Source: Paracoccus liaowanqingii (GTDB lineage Bacteria > Pseudomonadota > Alphaproteobacteria > Rhodobacterales > Rhodobacteraceae). From it: a stretch of DNA of 64,000 nt. The notes beneath the pieces are model-generated. The model was not told where the DNA came from. It worked only from the letters and a program-made list of their open reading frames with translations, and made no database searches. Within the stretch, counting starts at the first letter, position 1, and each line of letters opens with the position of its first letter. The DNA lies in the NCBI RefSeq assembly GCF_004683865.2, contig NZ_CP040763.1, positions 196,426-260,425 on the forward strand, written 5' to 3'. Positions 51,018-60,651 of the stretch are shown piece by piece. The translations under genes and the position numbers were made by a program.

Positions 51018-53699
51018 ATGACGCTGACCGACCTGCGCCCCGAACCCGACGCGCTGCTGGCGCAGGCCAGACGCGAGGGGCGCGGGCGGCTGAAGATTTT
51101 CCTCGGCGCCGCCCCCGGCGTCGGCAAGACATTCGCCATGCTGGAGGCCGCCCGCCGGCTGCACGCCGATGGTGCGGACGTGGTGGCGGCCGTGGTCGAG
51201 ACGCATGGCCGCGCCGAGACCGAGGCCCTGCTGCAGGGTCTGGACCTTCTGCCCAAGCGGGCGCAGTTCTATCGCGACCGCATCCTGCACGAGATGGATC
51301 TGGACGCGCTGCTGGCCCGGCGTCCGCAGCTGGCCCTGATCGACGAGCTGGCCCACGGCAACATCCCGGGCAGCCGCCACGACAAGCGCTGGCAGGATGT
51401 CGAGGAGGTGCTGGCCGCCGGCATCGACGTGCTGACCACGATGAACGTCCAGCATCTGGAGACGCTGAACGACCGCGTTGCGCGCATCTCGGGCGTCCGC
51501 GTGCGCGAGACGGTGCCCGACGCCGTGCTCGACCGCGCCGATGAGGTGGAGCTGGTCGATCTGCCGACCGAAGAGCTGATCGCGCGGCTGCGCGCGGGCA
51601 AGGTCTATGTCCAGGATCAGATCGCGCGGGCGGTGCAGAACTTCTTTTCCAAGGGCAACCTGACCGCTCTGCGCGAGATGGCCATGCGGGCCGCCGCCGA
51701 CCGGGTGGATGCGCAGTTGCAGGAGCACATGCGCGCCCACGCCATCGGAGGGCCGTGGCCCGCGCAGGAGCGTATCCTGGTCGCGCTGACCGAAAGCCCG
51801 GTGTCGCGCACCCTGGTCAGCACCGCCAAGCGGATGGCGGATCGCGCGCGGGTGGACTGGATCGCGGTGACGGTCACGTCGACCGGGTCCGCGGGGCTGC
51901 CCGAAGCGGATCACGACGCCCTGGCGCAGGCCCTGCGCCTGGCGGACCGGTTGGGCGCCGAGGTCGCCACCCTGCATGCCGCGGGACCGGTCACCGACGA
52001 GATCCTGGACTATGCCCGGCGGCGCAATGTCAGCCGCATCCTTCTGGGCCGCGCCCGCCCCCGGCCGTGGTTGCGCCGCATCGGCCGCGAGGATGTCGCC
52101 CGCGCCGTCACCGCCCAGGGCCGGGATTTCGAGGTGACGGTCGTCTCGGACCCCGACCGGGGCCGCAGCCCCGCGCCGATCCGGGTCTGGTCGGTGAACC
52201 GCGACCCGCGCGCCTATGGCAAGGCCACGCTGACGGTCATCGCGGCGGGCCTGCTGGCCCTGGCCTCGGACCGGATCTTTCCGGTCACCTCTCTGTCGCT
52301 GATCTTCATGACCGGGGTCATCGTGGTGGCCGTGCAGCAGGGGCTGTGGCCGTCGCTCTATGCGTCCTTCCTCAGCTTCCTGACCTACAACTTCTTCTTC
52401 ACCGATCCGCGCAACACGTTCTTCGTGATCCGGCAGGACCAGATCATGACGCTGGTGCTGTTCCTGGTGGCCTCGGTGCTGACCGGCAACCTGGCCGCGC
52501 GCCTGCGCGACCGTGCCTTGGCGCAGCGCGACATCGCGATGCGCACCAACCTGCTCTATGATTTCGCGCGCCAGGTCGCGGGGGCGGGCTCGTCGGTCGC
52601 GGTGCTGGACGCGGCCACCAGCCATGTCAGCGCCGCCCTGGGCTGCGAGACGGTGCTGATGCGTCCCGGCCGCCCCGGCCGCCCGGTGATCGAGGCCGCC
52701 GAACCCGCACGCGAGACGCTGGACCTGCGCGACGCCTCGGCGGCCGATTATGCCTGGACGCATGGCGAGGAGGCCGGGCGCGGCTCGGGCACCTTGCCCG
52801 CCAGCCGCTGGCTGTTCGTGCCCGTGGGCAAGGGGGACCGACGGCTGGCGGTGGTGGGCATCGCCTATCCCGACGCGCGCAGCCTTGCCCCGATGGACCG
52901 CCGCCTGCTGGACGCGATGACCGACCAGATCGGGGTGGCGCTGGAACGCATCGCGCTTCAGGGCGATCTGGAACAGGCGCTGGTCACCTCCGAGGCGGAA
53001 CGCCTGCGCGCGGCGCTGCTCTCCTCGGTCAGCCACGACCTGCGCACGCCGCTGGTCTCGATCATCGGGGCCGCGTCGTCTTTGGCCGACCCGACGCTGG
53101 AGCTGTCGGTCCCCGCACGCAGCACCATGGCCGAGACGATCCGGGACGAGGGCGAGCGGCTGGACCGCTACATCCAGAACCTGCTGGACATGACCCGGCT
53201 TGGCCACGGCGCGCTGGTGCCCAAGCGTGTCGCGGCGGATCTGAGAGAGATTGCCGGCAGCGCCCGCCACCGCCTGCGCGGCGCGCTGCGCGATCATCGG
53301 GTCGAGGTCAGCGTGCCGGAGGACCTGCCCCCGGTGTCGGTCGATCCGCTGCTGATCGAACAGGTGGTCATGAACCTTCTGGACAATGCCGCCAAATATG
53401 CGCCCGACGGCAGCGCGATCCATGTCTCGGCGCGGGCCGGGGCCGGATGGGCCGAGCTGTCGGTCAGCGATGACGGTCCAGGCATTCCGGCCCCCGCGCG
53501 CGAGAAGGTCTTCGACATGTTCTATCGCGTGGCCGAAGGCGACGGGCAGCGCGCCGGCACCGGCCTTGGCCTTGCCATCGCGCGCGGCATCGTCGAGGCT
53601 CATGGCGGGCGGATCGCGGCCCATGCGGCCAAGGCCGACGGCCGCGGGACGCGCATCACCCTGACCCTGCCCCTGTCGGCGCCGGACCTGCCCTCATGA
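51018..53699 (+). CDS. kdpD: Sensor histidine kinase KdpD
   Basis: 893 residues. The N-terminal KdpD domain has a Walker A-type GAAPGVGKT (about 32-40) and LIDELAHGN; a universal-stress-protein-like domain spans about 245-370; four membrane helices at about 408-500; a GAF-like region at about 530-650; HisKA with SSVSHDLRTPLVSI (phospho-His, about 675); HATPase with NLLDNAAKYAP, DDGPGIP and GTGLGLAIA. It senses low K+ and turgor and phosphorylates KdpE. It overlaps kdpE by 4 bp. Confidence 0.97.
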   Translation: MTLTDLRPEPDALLAQARREGRGRLKIFLGAAPGVGKTFAMLEAARRLHADGADVVAAVVETHGRAETEALLQGLDLLPKRAQFYRDRILHEMDLDALLARRPQLALIDELAHGNIPGSRHDKRWQDVEEVLAAGIDVLTTMNVQHLETLNDRVARISGVRVRETVPDAVLDRADEVELVDLPTEELIARLRAGKVYVQDQIARAVQNFFSKGNLTALREMAMRAAADRVDAQLQEHMRAHAIGGPWPAQERILVALTESPVSRTLVSTAKRMADRARVDWIAVTVTSTGSAGLPEADHDALAQALRLADRLGAEVATLHAAGPVTDEILDYARRRNVSRILLGRARPRPWLRRIGREDVARAVTAQGRDFEVTVVSDPDRGRSPAPIRVWSVNRDPRAYGKATLTVIAAGLLALASDRIFPVTSLSLIFMTGVIVVAVQQGLWPSLYASFLSFLTYNFFFTDPRNTFFVIRQDQIMTLVLFLVASVLTGNLAARLRDRALAQRDIAMRTNLLYDFARQVAGAGSSVAVLDAATSHVSAALGCETVLMRPGRPGRPVIEAAEPARETLDLRDASAADYAWTHGEEAGRGSGTLPASRWLFVPVGKGDRRLAVVGIAYPDARSLAPMDRRLLDAMTDQIGVALERIALQGDLEQALVTSEAERLRAALLSSVSHDLRTPLVSIIGAASSLADPTLELSVPARSTMAETIRDEGERLDRYIQNLLDMTRLGHGALVPKRVAADLREIAGSARHRLRGALRDHRVEVSVPEDLPPVSVDPLLIEQVVMNLLDNAAKYAPDGSAIHVSARAGAGWAELSVSDDGPGIPAPAREKVFDMFYRVAEGDGQRAGTGLGLAIARGIVEAHGGRIAAHAAKADGRGTRITLTLPLSAPDLPS

Positions 53700-54391
53700 C
53701 CACGCCCTCTGCCCGCATCCTGATCATCGACGACGAGGCCCCGATCCGCCGCTTCCTGCGCGTCGCGCTGGAGGCCGAGGGCCATCACGTGACCGAGGCC
53801 GCCTCGGGCCGTGCCGGGATCGAGGCCGCCGCCCTGACCACGCCCGAGGCGGTGATCCTGGATCTGGGCCTTCCCGACATGGACGGGCGGGCCGTGCTGG
53901 AACGGCTGCGCGACTGGTCGCAGGTGCCGGTGCTGGTGCTGTCCGTGCGCGCAAGCGAAACCGAAAAGGTGGCGCTTCTGGACGCCGGCGCGCAGGATTA
54001 CGTGACCAAGCCCTTCAGCATCGGCGAGCTGCTGGCCCGGCTGCGCAGCCTTCTGCGCGACCGGTCCGCCGCCGCGCCCCAAGGCGCCGTCCTGCGCGTC
54101 GCGGATCTGGTCATCGATGCGGGCAATCGCAGCGTCCTGAAGGCCGGTGTGGCTGTCCATCTGACCCGCAAGGAGTTCGACCTGCTCTGGCTTCTGGCGT
54201 CCCATGCCGGCCGGCTGGTGACGCAGGGAATGGCCCTGGCCCATGTCTGGGGTCCCGCTCACCTGGAGGACAGCCAGTACCTGCGCGTCTTCATCCGGCA
54301 GCTGCGGGCCAAGATCGGCGACGACGCCGGCAACCCGCGCTACATCTTCACCGAAGCCGGTGTCGGCTACAGGTTCAGGGAGCCGACATAG
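53696..54391 (+). CDS. kdpE: Response regulator KdpE
   Basis: 231 residues, OmpR type. The receiver domain has acidic residues IIDDEAP, the phospho-Asp in VILDLGLPDMDG and the Lys in YVTKPFSIGELLARL; the C-terminal winged helix has LTRKEFDLLWLL and VFIRQLRAKIGDD. It activates kdpFABC when phosphorylated by KdpD. Candidate binding repeats lie at 46365-46387. Confidence 0.96.
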   Translation: MTTPSARILIIDDEAPIRRFLRVALEAEGHHVTEAASGRAGIEAAALTTPEAVILDLGLPDMDGRAVLERLRDWSQVPVLVLSVRASETEKVALLDAGAQDYVTKPFSIGELLARLRSLLRDRSAAAPQGAVLRVADLVIDAGNRSVLKAGVAVHLTRKEFDLLWLLASHAGRLVTQGMALAHVWGPAHLEDSQYLRVFIRQLRAKIGDDAGNPRYIFTEAGVGYRFREPT

Positions 54392-54722
54392 GTCGTCCCG
54401 ATCTGTCCGGGTGGCGCCGGGATGACGTCCTGAAGCGGCAAGGACTGCGCAGGCATCGCGATTGCGGGAAATCCATCCGGGCCGGATCGCAGGGCCACTT
54501 GGGCAAAGCGGTTCCCCGACCGCGCGGCGGCACAGGTCTTTCCGCACCCTTTCGAAGCCGCGCCCCCCACCGAACGTCGGCAAGTTTCTGCCGCCTTGCA
54601 GGAATGAACTAAACTTGACGTGACACATGGGCCCAGACCGTTATGGATCTGGCACTTCCCCATCCATCGTCGCGGAAGATCGGGTCTGCCGGATCGCCGC
54701 GCATCGAAAGAAGGCCCGCGCC
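54392..54722. other. 331-bp intergenic stretch after kdpE
   Basis: No gene was recognised. It holds the motif AAGTTTCTGCCGCCT (54582-54596), which with one mismatch also lies before the phytase-like esterase (44843-44857). It may hold the promoter of the next gene. Confidence 0.4.
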
Positions 54723-55361
54723 ATGACGCATCGCTGCAGCCATCTGAAGGCCCGTCTCGGGGCGCTGTCCCTGATCGCCTGCCTGGTCGCGACGCAGGCG
54801 GGCGCCCAGCAGGGGGGGCTTCCGGACGCGCAGGACATCTGGCGGCATCTGCCTCCGCTGCCGGGCCAGGCCGCGGCACCGGCGCCCGAACCCGCGCCGG
54901 CCCCCGAACTTGCCCCCGAACCCGCCCCGGCCCCCCGGCCCGCGCCGGCGGCCCCGGCTCCGGTCCCGGTTGCACCGCCGCCAAGCGCACCGGTGGCCGC
55001 CGCTCCGCCAAGCTCGCCGGTCGCCCCGGTTCCGCAGACCCTTCCCCAGACCGTCGCGCCGGGGTTTTCCCGCACCCTGGCTCAGGCGCGGGTCGTGATC
55101 CATTACCCCGAGGGCCGCGGCTACGCGCGGTCCGAGGAGCTGGTGCGCCTTCTGCGCGCCGTGGGGACCGCCGAGGTCGAGACCCGTCCGGTCCGCTATG
55201 CCGTCGACCGTCAGAGCATCCGCTATTTCCACGCGGCCGATCGCGAGGTGACGGGCACGATCAGCGATCTGGTCGGCGGCGGCGGACGAGCGACCGTGTC
55301 CGACTTCACCTTCTTCCGCCCCTCGCCCAGGGACGGAACGATCGAGGTCTGGCTGCCGTGA
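54723..55361 (+). CDS. Secreted Pro/Ala-rich protein of unknown function
   Basis: 212 residues from the ATG at 54723. A signal peptide (about 1-28, ending AGAQ) leads to a low-complexity region (about 48-108) with repeated PAPEPAPAP units, then a folded C-terminal domain with RVVIHYPEGRGYARSEELVRLL and VRYAVDRQSIRYFHAADRE, reminiscent of LytR C-terminal or SPOR-like modules. The proline-rich part is a probable periplasm-spanning linker. No operon partner. Function unknown. Confidence 0.65.
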   Translation: MTHRCSHLKARLGALSLIACLVATQAGAQQGGLPDAQDIWRHLPPLPGQAAAPAPEPAPAPELAPEPAPAPRPAPAAPAPVPVAPPPSAPVAAAPPSSPVAPVPQTLPQTVAPGFSRTLAQARVVIHYPEGRGYARSEELVRLLRAVGTAEVETRPVRYAVDRQSIRYFHAADREVTGTISDLVGGGGRATVSDFTFFRPSPRDGTIEVWLP

Positions 55362-55726
55362 AGGGATGAGGATTCTTCGGGGGGCGGCAGTGCTGCTGAC
55401 CTCCCCGATGGTGGTCCCGGCCTTGACGCTGCCGTCCGGACTTACGACTGACCGGAGGCAGCGCAGATCCGTGTTCAGGCATGAACGCTCGACGGTGCAA
55501 GCCGGGAACAGAGGATCGCGCGCGGGCTGACACGGGTGAGGCAGTCCTAGAGTTGCGAGGATCGGAAATCAGTCCCGGCCGCTTCCCCGCTTCCCCGCTT
55601 GACTGCCTCGTTGCGATGCGACCTTGGGGACGGGTGCGACTTCACTGCCTGTGCCCCGAATGGCCGGGAACGGAACCGGAACGCCTTGTCCGAGTTCATT
55701 ATGCAATCTCATGAAAGGCAGTTCCC
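55362..55726. other. 365-bp intergenic stretch
   Basis: No supported gene, repeat or hairpin was seen. It probably holds the promoter of the DUF3072 gene near its right end. Confidence 0.4.
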
Positions 55727-55945
55727 ATGGACGATACAAACCCGAAATCCAATCCCGTCGACAATGCCGAGAAGGACCCGGAAAGCTGGGTCAGCGGAGA
55801 CGATCCGATGACCGGCGCGCAGGCGTCCTACCTGAAGACCCTGAGTGAACAGGCGCACGAGCCGGATGCCTTCGACGACGCCATCAGCAAGGCCGAAGCC
55901 TCCAAGCGGATCGATGCCTTGAAGGCCAAGCTGGAATTGGAATGA
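55727..55945 (+). CDS. DUF3072 small acidic protein
   Basis: 72 residues, acidic and hydrophilic: NPKSNPVDNAEKDPESWVSG, DDPMTGAQASYLKTLSEQA, SKAEASKRIDALKAK. This is the DUF3072 pattern (PMTGxQxxYLxTLxxEA), known from many soil and aquatic bacteria with no assigned role; similar to proteins that have SAP-like or DNA-associated helices. A clear ribosome site (AAAGG) precedes the ATG. It is followed by a strong terminator. Confidence 0.85.
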   Translation: MDDTNPKSNPVDNAEKDPESWVSGDDPMTGAQASYLKTLSEQAHEPDAFDDAISKAEASKRIDALKAKLELE

Positions 55946-55949
55946 CAAG

Positions 55950-55987
55950 AGCGGCGGCTTCCTGATCGGAAGCCGCCGCTGATCTTT
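55950..55987 (+). terminator. Rho-independent terminator after the DUF3072 gene
   Basis: AGCGGCGGCTTCC and GGAAGCCGCCGCT form a perfect 13-bp stem with loop TGATC, starting 5 bp after the stop, followed by GATCTTT. Confidence 0.9.
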
Positions 55988-57126
55988 GAGCGTGTCTTTC
56001 GTCTTGGGTTCCGGGCACCGATGGCGTGTCCGGAACTCACGTTTTCATCCTGAACAGAGAGTTGCAAAATGACTTGGTCGGGCGACCCGGTGCGTCTCAA
56101 CCAGTGCGCATAGAACCCATTGACACGGTTCTGATCCGCGCATTTTGGTGGATGATGATCGCTGCCTTCGCTCGTCGACGTCATGTCAACGAGCGCGAAT
56201 ACCATCTGCGGTGACTTAGGTTGCGCCCGCTGGTCAAAGCTGCGGGGCATCAGAGGGCCAAGGCACCGCCGGCACGGCAAAAGGAGGGGGCCGCGCGTCC
56301 GGCTCTATGTTCTGCCGGACAAGCACTTGACGGCCGCCTGCCCAATAACTCGACAATTTCCGTAAGGTAACACATAAAAGCGTCACACTCTGCTTGTATG
56401 AGGCTTGAGCGGTAACGGGAACGTGCTAATTGCATTTTCCTGCGGTCATTGATGGTGAATTTTTCATAAGAACTGTTCTGGAATATGAAAGCTCACAAGA
56501 TGACGATAATTGACGATTGCCTTGTCATGTTTCTGCTGCACGCCTACCAAGGAAACGAGAAGTGCTCCTCCGAGGGGTGCAATGCCAAGATCGGCGAAAT
56601 TTTCAGCCAGACATTCAACCGCTTGATGGCGCCAGAGCATCTGTGCAGTCCGCTTCCGGAGGGAAGCGACTGATCCCTTCACGGCCCCCGATCATGCTGC
56701 CGCATGATTTGGGGTCAGGAATAATCTCCAGGGTGGGCGCAGTTATCAATCAAGAATCTTTATAGGCTTGCTTGAAAGAGGCGGTGGTATGGAGATGAAC
56801 CCTCATGCCGCGCGCCTCCGTCTCGTCGCACGTTTGAAGCTGATGTTCCTGCAGTCTCCCCAAGTCAGTTCGACCAAAGTATTTCATGGTGCGCAGGGAC
56901 GCTGCTGGTGGTGACGTCACCAATCTTCTGGGTCTCGCGACGGCCCGCTGCCCTGTGCGGCTTGCCGTTCCGGGCGCGTCCTAGATCAGGCCTCGGGCCG
57001 TTAGGCGACGAGCTTGAAGTCCGGATCCCCGCCCACGCCCCCTCACGCCGACGGCGGTCCCGGCTGCTGAACAGCACTAATGTACGCCGCGCGAGGTGGC
57101 CGGCTGACCGGCAGCGCAAGGGCCGG
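55988..57126. other. 1.1-kb stretch without a confidently supported gene
   Basis: It has lower GC around 56340-56520 and several short frames (for example a 62-codon frame at 56485-56673) without recognisable domains. It may contain decayed mobile DNA. No RNA gene or repeat was recognised. Confidence 0.4.
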
Positions 57127-57869
57127 TCAGGCGGGGAAAGGGTCGCCGAAGCCCTCGAAGACCGGGCGCGACAGCAGGAAGCCCTGCAGCAGGTCGACGC
57201 CCAGATCGCGCAGCACGTCGAACTCGGCCGGGGTCTCGATGCCCTCGCAGATGACGGTGATGTCGAGGTCGCGAAACAGCCCGACGAGGTTCGTGACGAT
57301 GGCGCGGCGCACTGGATCGTGGTCGATGCCCCGGATCAGTGCCATGTCCAGCTTGACGATGTCGGGCTGGAATTCGGACAGCAGCCCCAGATTGGCGTAG
57401 CCCGCGCCGAAATCGTCGATCGCGGTCTTGAAGCCGATGCCGCGATAGGTGTGCAGGATGTTCAGCACATGGGCCGTGTCCAGCTGTTCGGATTCGGTGA
57501 ACTCGAAGATGATCCGCTCGGGGGCAGGCCGAAGCGCTCGGCGGCGATCAGGGTCTGGCGGATGCAGGCGCGCGGCTCGTAGACCGCGTTGGGCATGAAG
57601 TTGATCGACAGCAGGGCCGAGCCGTCGGTCAGGTTCAGCCCCGCCGCCAGCTCGATCGCCTTGGAGCGGCACTGCTGGTCGAAGGCATAGCGGTTCGCCT
57701 CGGTCACCTGCGACAGCACGCTCTGGGCGCCCTCCGCATTCGGGCCGCGCACCAGCGCCTCATGCGCGAAGATGCGCGAGGCGCCGACATCGACGATCGG
57801 CTGGAAGGCCATGGAGAAGGGCAGCGCGAAGGCTGTCCCGTCCTTGCAGCCGTGGCACGTGCTGGGCAT
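57127..57869 (-). pseudogene. EAL-domain c-di-GMP phosphodiesterase, single-base frameshift
   Basis: The first frame (from the ATG at 57869) gives CHGCKDG, FSMAFQPIVDV, FAHEALVRGP and SINFMPNAVY; the second gives IIFEFTESEQ, IDDFGAGYANLGLL, IVKLDMALIRGI, CEGIET and LLQGFLLSRP. Together these are all the catalytic EAL residues of a stand-alone phosphodiesterase of about 247 residues. The frame breaks at a run of five G (57520-57524, C on the coding strand), where six are needed to join LPPE to RIIFEF. Either the gene is inactive or one base is missing in the assembly. Confidence 0.85.
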
Positions 57870-58023
57870 GGCAGGGGACTTTCGCGTTGGGGGAGGAGGG
57901 TGCGGATCGGCGATTGTGAACAGATCAATTTACACTGTCTGCAAATCAGACCCCGATCAAGCCTAAATAGCGCAGACAAATCCATCAGGCGCATTGAGGG
58001 GTCTGCCGGTTCGCCAAGCCCGC

Positions 58024-60651
58024 TTATCCGGCACGAGGGCAACCGCAGATTCCGCCTCTGATGCATTCTGCTGCAAGCCACCGCAGGCGTCGTGACATCT
58101 TCGTGCGCACCAAGGTGGCAGGCTGCGACGGGCGGCAGGTCCAAGGCCCCGACGACACCACCCTGCCGGGCGAAGGGTGATGCCGGGGCGTTCCCTTTCC
58201 ATGGCACGTCCGAAAGGCGGGCCGGATCGCCTCAGCCCCCCGCGTCAGCGCATCCTCCAGCGCCTCTATCACGCGCGCCGTCAGCCCCTGCGGGTCGGGC
58301 GGGGCGGTGTCGGCCCAACCCCGGTCCAGCGCGGCCTCGGTCGAGAAGGCCGAGGCCTTGCGGATCCGCGCCAGCTCGTCCCAGCTGACCGGGCAGGCGA
58401 CCGGGGCGCCGGGGCGGGCGCGGACCGAGAAGGGGGCGATGGCGGTGGCGCCGCGTTCGTTGCGCAGCCAGTCGATGAAGATGCGGCCCTTGCGGCGGGC
58501 CTTGGACATCTCGGCGGTGAAGCGCTTGGGTTCGGACTGCGCCGCCAGCAGGGCGACGCCCCGGCTGAACAGCCGCACGGTGTCCCACCCGGCATGGCGG
58601 CGCAGCGGCACGACGATGTGGATGCCCTTGCCGCCCGACAGCATCGCCCATGACGCCAGACCCAGAGCCTCCAGCCTGTCGCGCAGGTCCAGCGCGGCGC
58701 GGCGGGTGGCGGCGAAGCCCAGCCCCTCGTCGGGGTCCAGGTCGAAGACCAGGCGGTCGGGCCGGTCCAGCCGGTCGCGCCGCGCGCCCCAGATGTGGAA
58801 CTCGACCGTGCCCATCTGCACCGCGCCGACGATCCCCGCCGCATCAGTGGCATAGGCATGGGGGCTGGTCTCGCCCGCGCTGTCCGCGATCTGCTGGATC
58901 CTCAGCGCATCGGGAAAGCCCTTGCCGGGGTGCTTCTGGAAGAACCGCTCGCCCGCCATGCCCTCGGGCAGGCGCAGCAGGGACAGGGGGCGGTCGGCCA
59001 GTTCGGGCAGCATCAGGGGGGCCGCGGCGGCGTAGTAGTCGGCCAGCCCGGCCTTGGTCAGGCGGGGCTTGTCGAAGATCACCCGGTTGGCGCTGCTGAT
59101 CGCGATCCCGGCGGTGATGGGGCGGTCCTTTTGGGCCTGCACCGGGGGGCAGGGCTCGGACGGCGGGTCGGCGCGCAGGCCCAGGAAGACGGCATGGCGC
59201 AGGCGGCCTTGGGCGGTCGTCTCGGCATAATCGACCTCGATGCGCAGCTCGGGCGCGATCCAGGTCACGCCCGCCGCCTCGCGGCGCGGGACCTCCACGG
59301 GGGCGGCCTTGCGCACCAGCGGCGCCATGCGGCGGGCCAGATCGGCCATCGCCTCGGCATCGAAGCCGGTGCCGACCTTGCCCAGATAGGCCAGCGCGTC
59401 CCCCTGCCGGTCCGCCACGGCCAGCGAGGCGAAGGGCCGCCCCCGGCGGTCGCTGGCCTGCCAGCCGACGATCAGGAACTCGCCCCGCCGGCGGCACTTG
59501 ATCTTGAGCCAGTCGCGGCTGCGCCCGCCGCGATAGGGGGCATCCACGCGCTTGGCGATCACCCCCTCGCCGCCCACGCCGCAGATCATCGCGAAGGCCT
59601 CGTCGGCTTGGCCGTGGATGATCGGCGACAGGGTCACCGCGCCCATCGGCGGCAGGGGGCGCAGCAGCTTTTCCAGCGCCTTGCGCCGCTTGGAGAGGGG
59701 CAGGGCGGTCAGGTCGCGCCCGTCCAGATGCAACAGGTCGAAGGCGACATAGCGGAACGGCCCGCCCGCCTTGATCGCATCCTGCAGGGTGCCGAAGCCC
59801 TGCAGGCCGCCGCCCGCGACGATCTCTCCGTCCAGAAGGGCGGCCTTGCAGGGCAGATCGCGCAGGGCGGGCAGCAGGTCGGCGAAGCGGTCGGTCCAGT
59901 CATGGCCCCCGCGCGTGAGGATGCGCGGCCCGCCCTGGCCCAGGGCCACCTGCGCGCGATAGCCGTCCAGCTTCAGCTCGTGCCAATGGGCACCGGCGTC
60001 GGCCAGGTCGTCGGTCAGCGTGGCCAGCTGGACCGGCTGGTGGCCGGGCAGGGCGCCCGGATGCGCGGGCAGGGCGGCGGGCTTGCCGGCCCGGATCGCC
60101 GCGAAGGTCCGCCCCGAGGCCACGCTGGTCCTGTGGTGCGCCACGGGGTCGCGCTGATGCGCGGCCTCGTCGTCGATCTTGACCAGCAGCCAGTTCTCGC
60201 GCTTGGCGTCCGACGCCTTGCGCCCCTTCATGCGGATCAGGTTCCAGTCGCCGGTCATCCTCTGGCCGTGCAGGCGGAACTTCAGGTGCCCCTTGGACAG
60301 GCCCCGCGCGGCGGGCTCCAAGGGCTGCCACCAGCCCAGATCCCACAGCATGACGGTGCCCGCGCCGTAATGGCCCTTGGGGATCAGCCCCTCGAAGGTC
60401 AGGTAGGACAGGGGATGATCCTCGGTCCGCACCGCCAGCCGCTTGTCGCCGGGGTCCAGCGACGGCCCCCGCGTCACCGCCCAGGACAGCAGCACGCCGC
60501 CCCATTCCAGCCGCAGATCCCAGTGCAGCCGCGTGGCGTCGTGGTTCTGCATGGAATAGCGCAGCCCAAGGCGCGAGGGCGTGCCATCGTCGGACGGCTC
60601 GGGCGTGGCGCCGAAGTCGCGCTTGTCCAGATAGGGGCCAAGGCCCGACAT
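58024..60651 (-). CDS. ligD: ATP-dependent DNA ligase LigD (NHEJ), PE-Lig-Pol
   Basis: 875 residues. Domain order is 3'-phosphoesterase (about 1-170, with HDATRLHWDLRLEW and HPLSYLTFEG), ligase (about 215-520, with nucleotidyl Lys in HELKLDGYRAQ and motif GGEGVIAKR) and polymerase/primase (about 545-800, with VFDLDPDEGLGF catalytic Asp pair and MLSGGKGIHIVVPL). It joins broken DNA ends with Ku. It overlaps the ku stop by the TGATG junction. The last ~50 residues are basic and outside known domains. Confidence 0.95.
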   Translation of the reverse strand: MSGLGPYLDKRDFGATPEPSDDGTPSRLGLRYSMQNHDATRLHWDLRLEWGGVLLSWAVTRGPSLDPGDKRLAVRTEDHPLSYLTFEGLIPKGHYGAGTVMLWDLGWWQPLEPAARGLSKGHLKFRLHGQRMTGDWNLIRMKGRKASDAKRENWLLVKIDDEAAHQRDPVAHHRTSVASGRTFAAIRAGKPAALPAHPGALPGHQPVQLATLTDDLADAGAHWHELKLDGYRAQVALGQGGPRILTRGGHDWTDRFADLLPALRDLPCKAALLDGEIVAGGGLQGFGTLQDAIKAGGPFRYVAFDLLHLDGRDLTALPLSKRRKALEKLLRPLPPMGAVTLSPIIHGQADEAFAMICGVGGEGVIAKRVDAPYRGGRSRDWLKIKCRRRGEFLIVGWQASDRRGRPFASLAVADRQGDALAYLGKVGTGFDAEAMADLARRMAPLVRKAAPVEVPRREAAGVTWIAPELRIEVDYAETTAQGRLRHAVFLGLRADPPSEPCPPVQAQKDRPITAGIAISSANRVIFDKPRLTKAGLADYYAAAAPLMLPELADRPLSLLRLPEGMAGERFFQKHPGKGFPDALRIQQIADSAGETSPHAYATDAAGIVGAVQMGTVEFHIWGARRDRLDRPDRLVFDLDPDEGLGFAATRRAALDLRDRLEALGLASWAMLSGGKGIHIVVPLRRHAGWDTVRLFSRGVALLAAQSEPKRFTAEMSKARRKGRIFIDWLRNERGATAIAPFSVRARPGAPVACPVSWDELARIRKASAFSTEAALDRGWADTAPPDPQGLTARVIEALEDALTRGAEAIRPAFRTCHGKGTPRHHPSPGRVVSSGPWTCRPSQPATLVRTKMSRRLRWLAAECIRGGICGCPRAG

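Noticed and set aside
50247..53624. 1125-codon open frame on the minus strand
   Set aside because: Antisense to kdpC and kdpD; its composition is the mirror of their codons and no domain is visible.
56485..56673. 62-codon plus-strand frame
   Set aside because: No ribosome site at a workable distance, no recognisable domain, and an equally long frame exists on the other strand.
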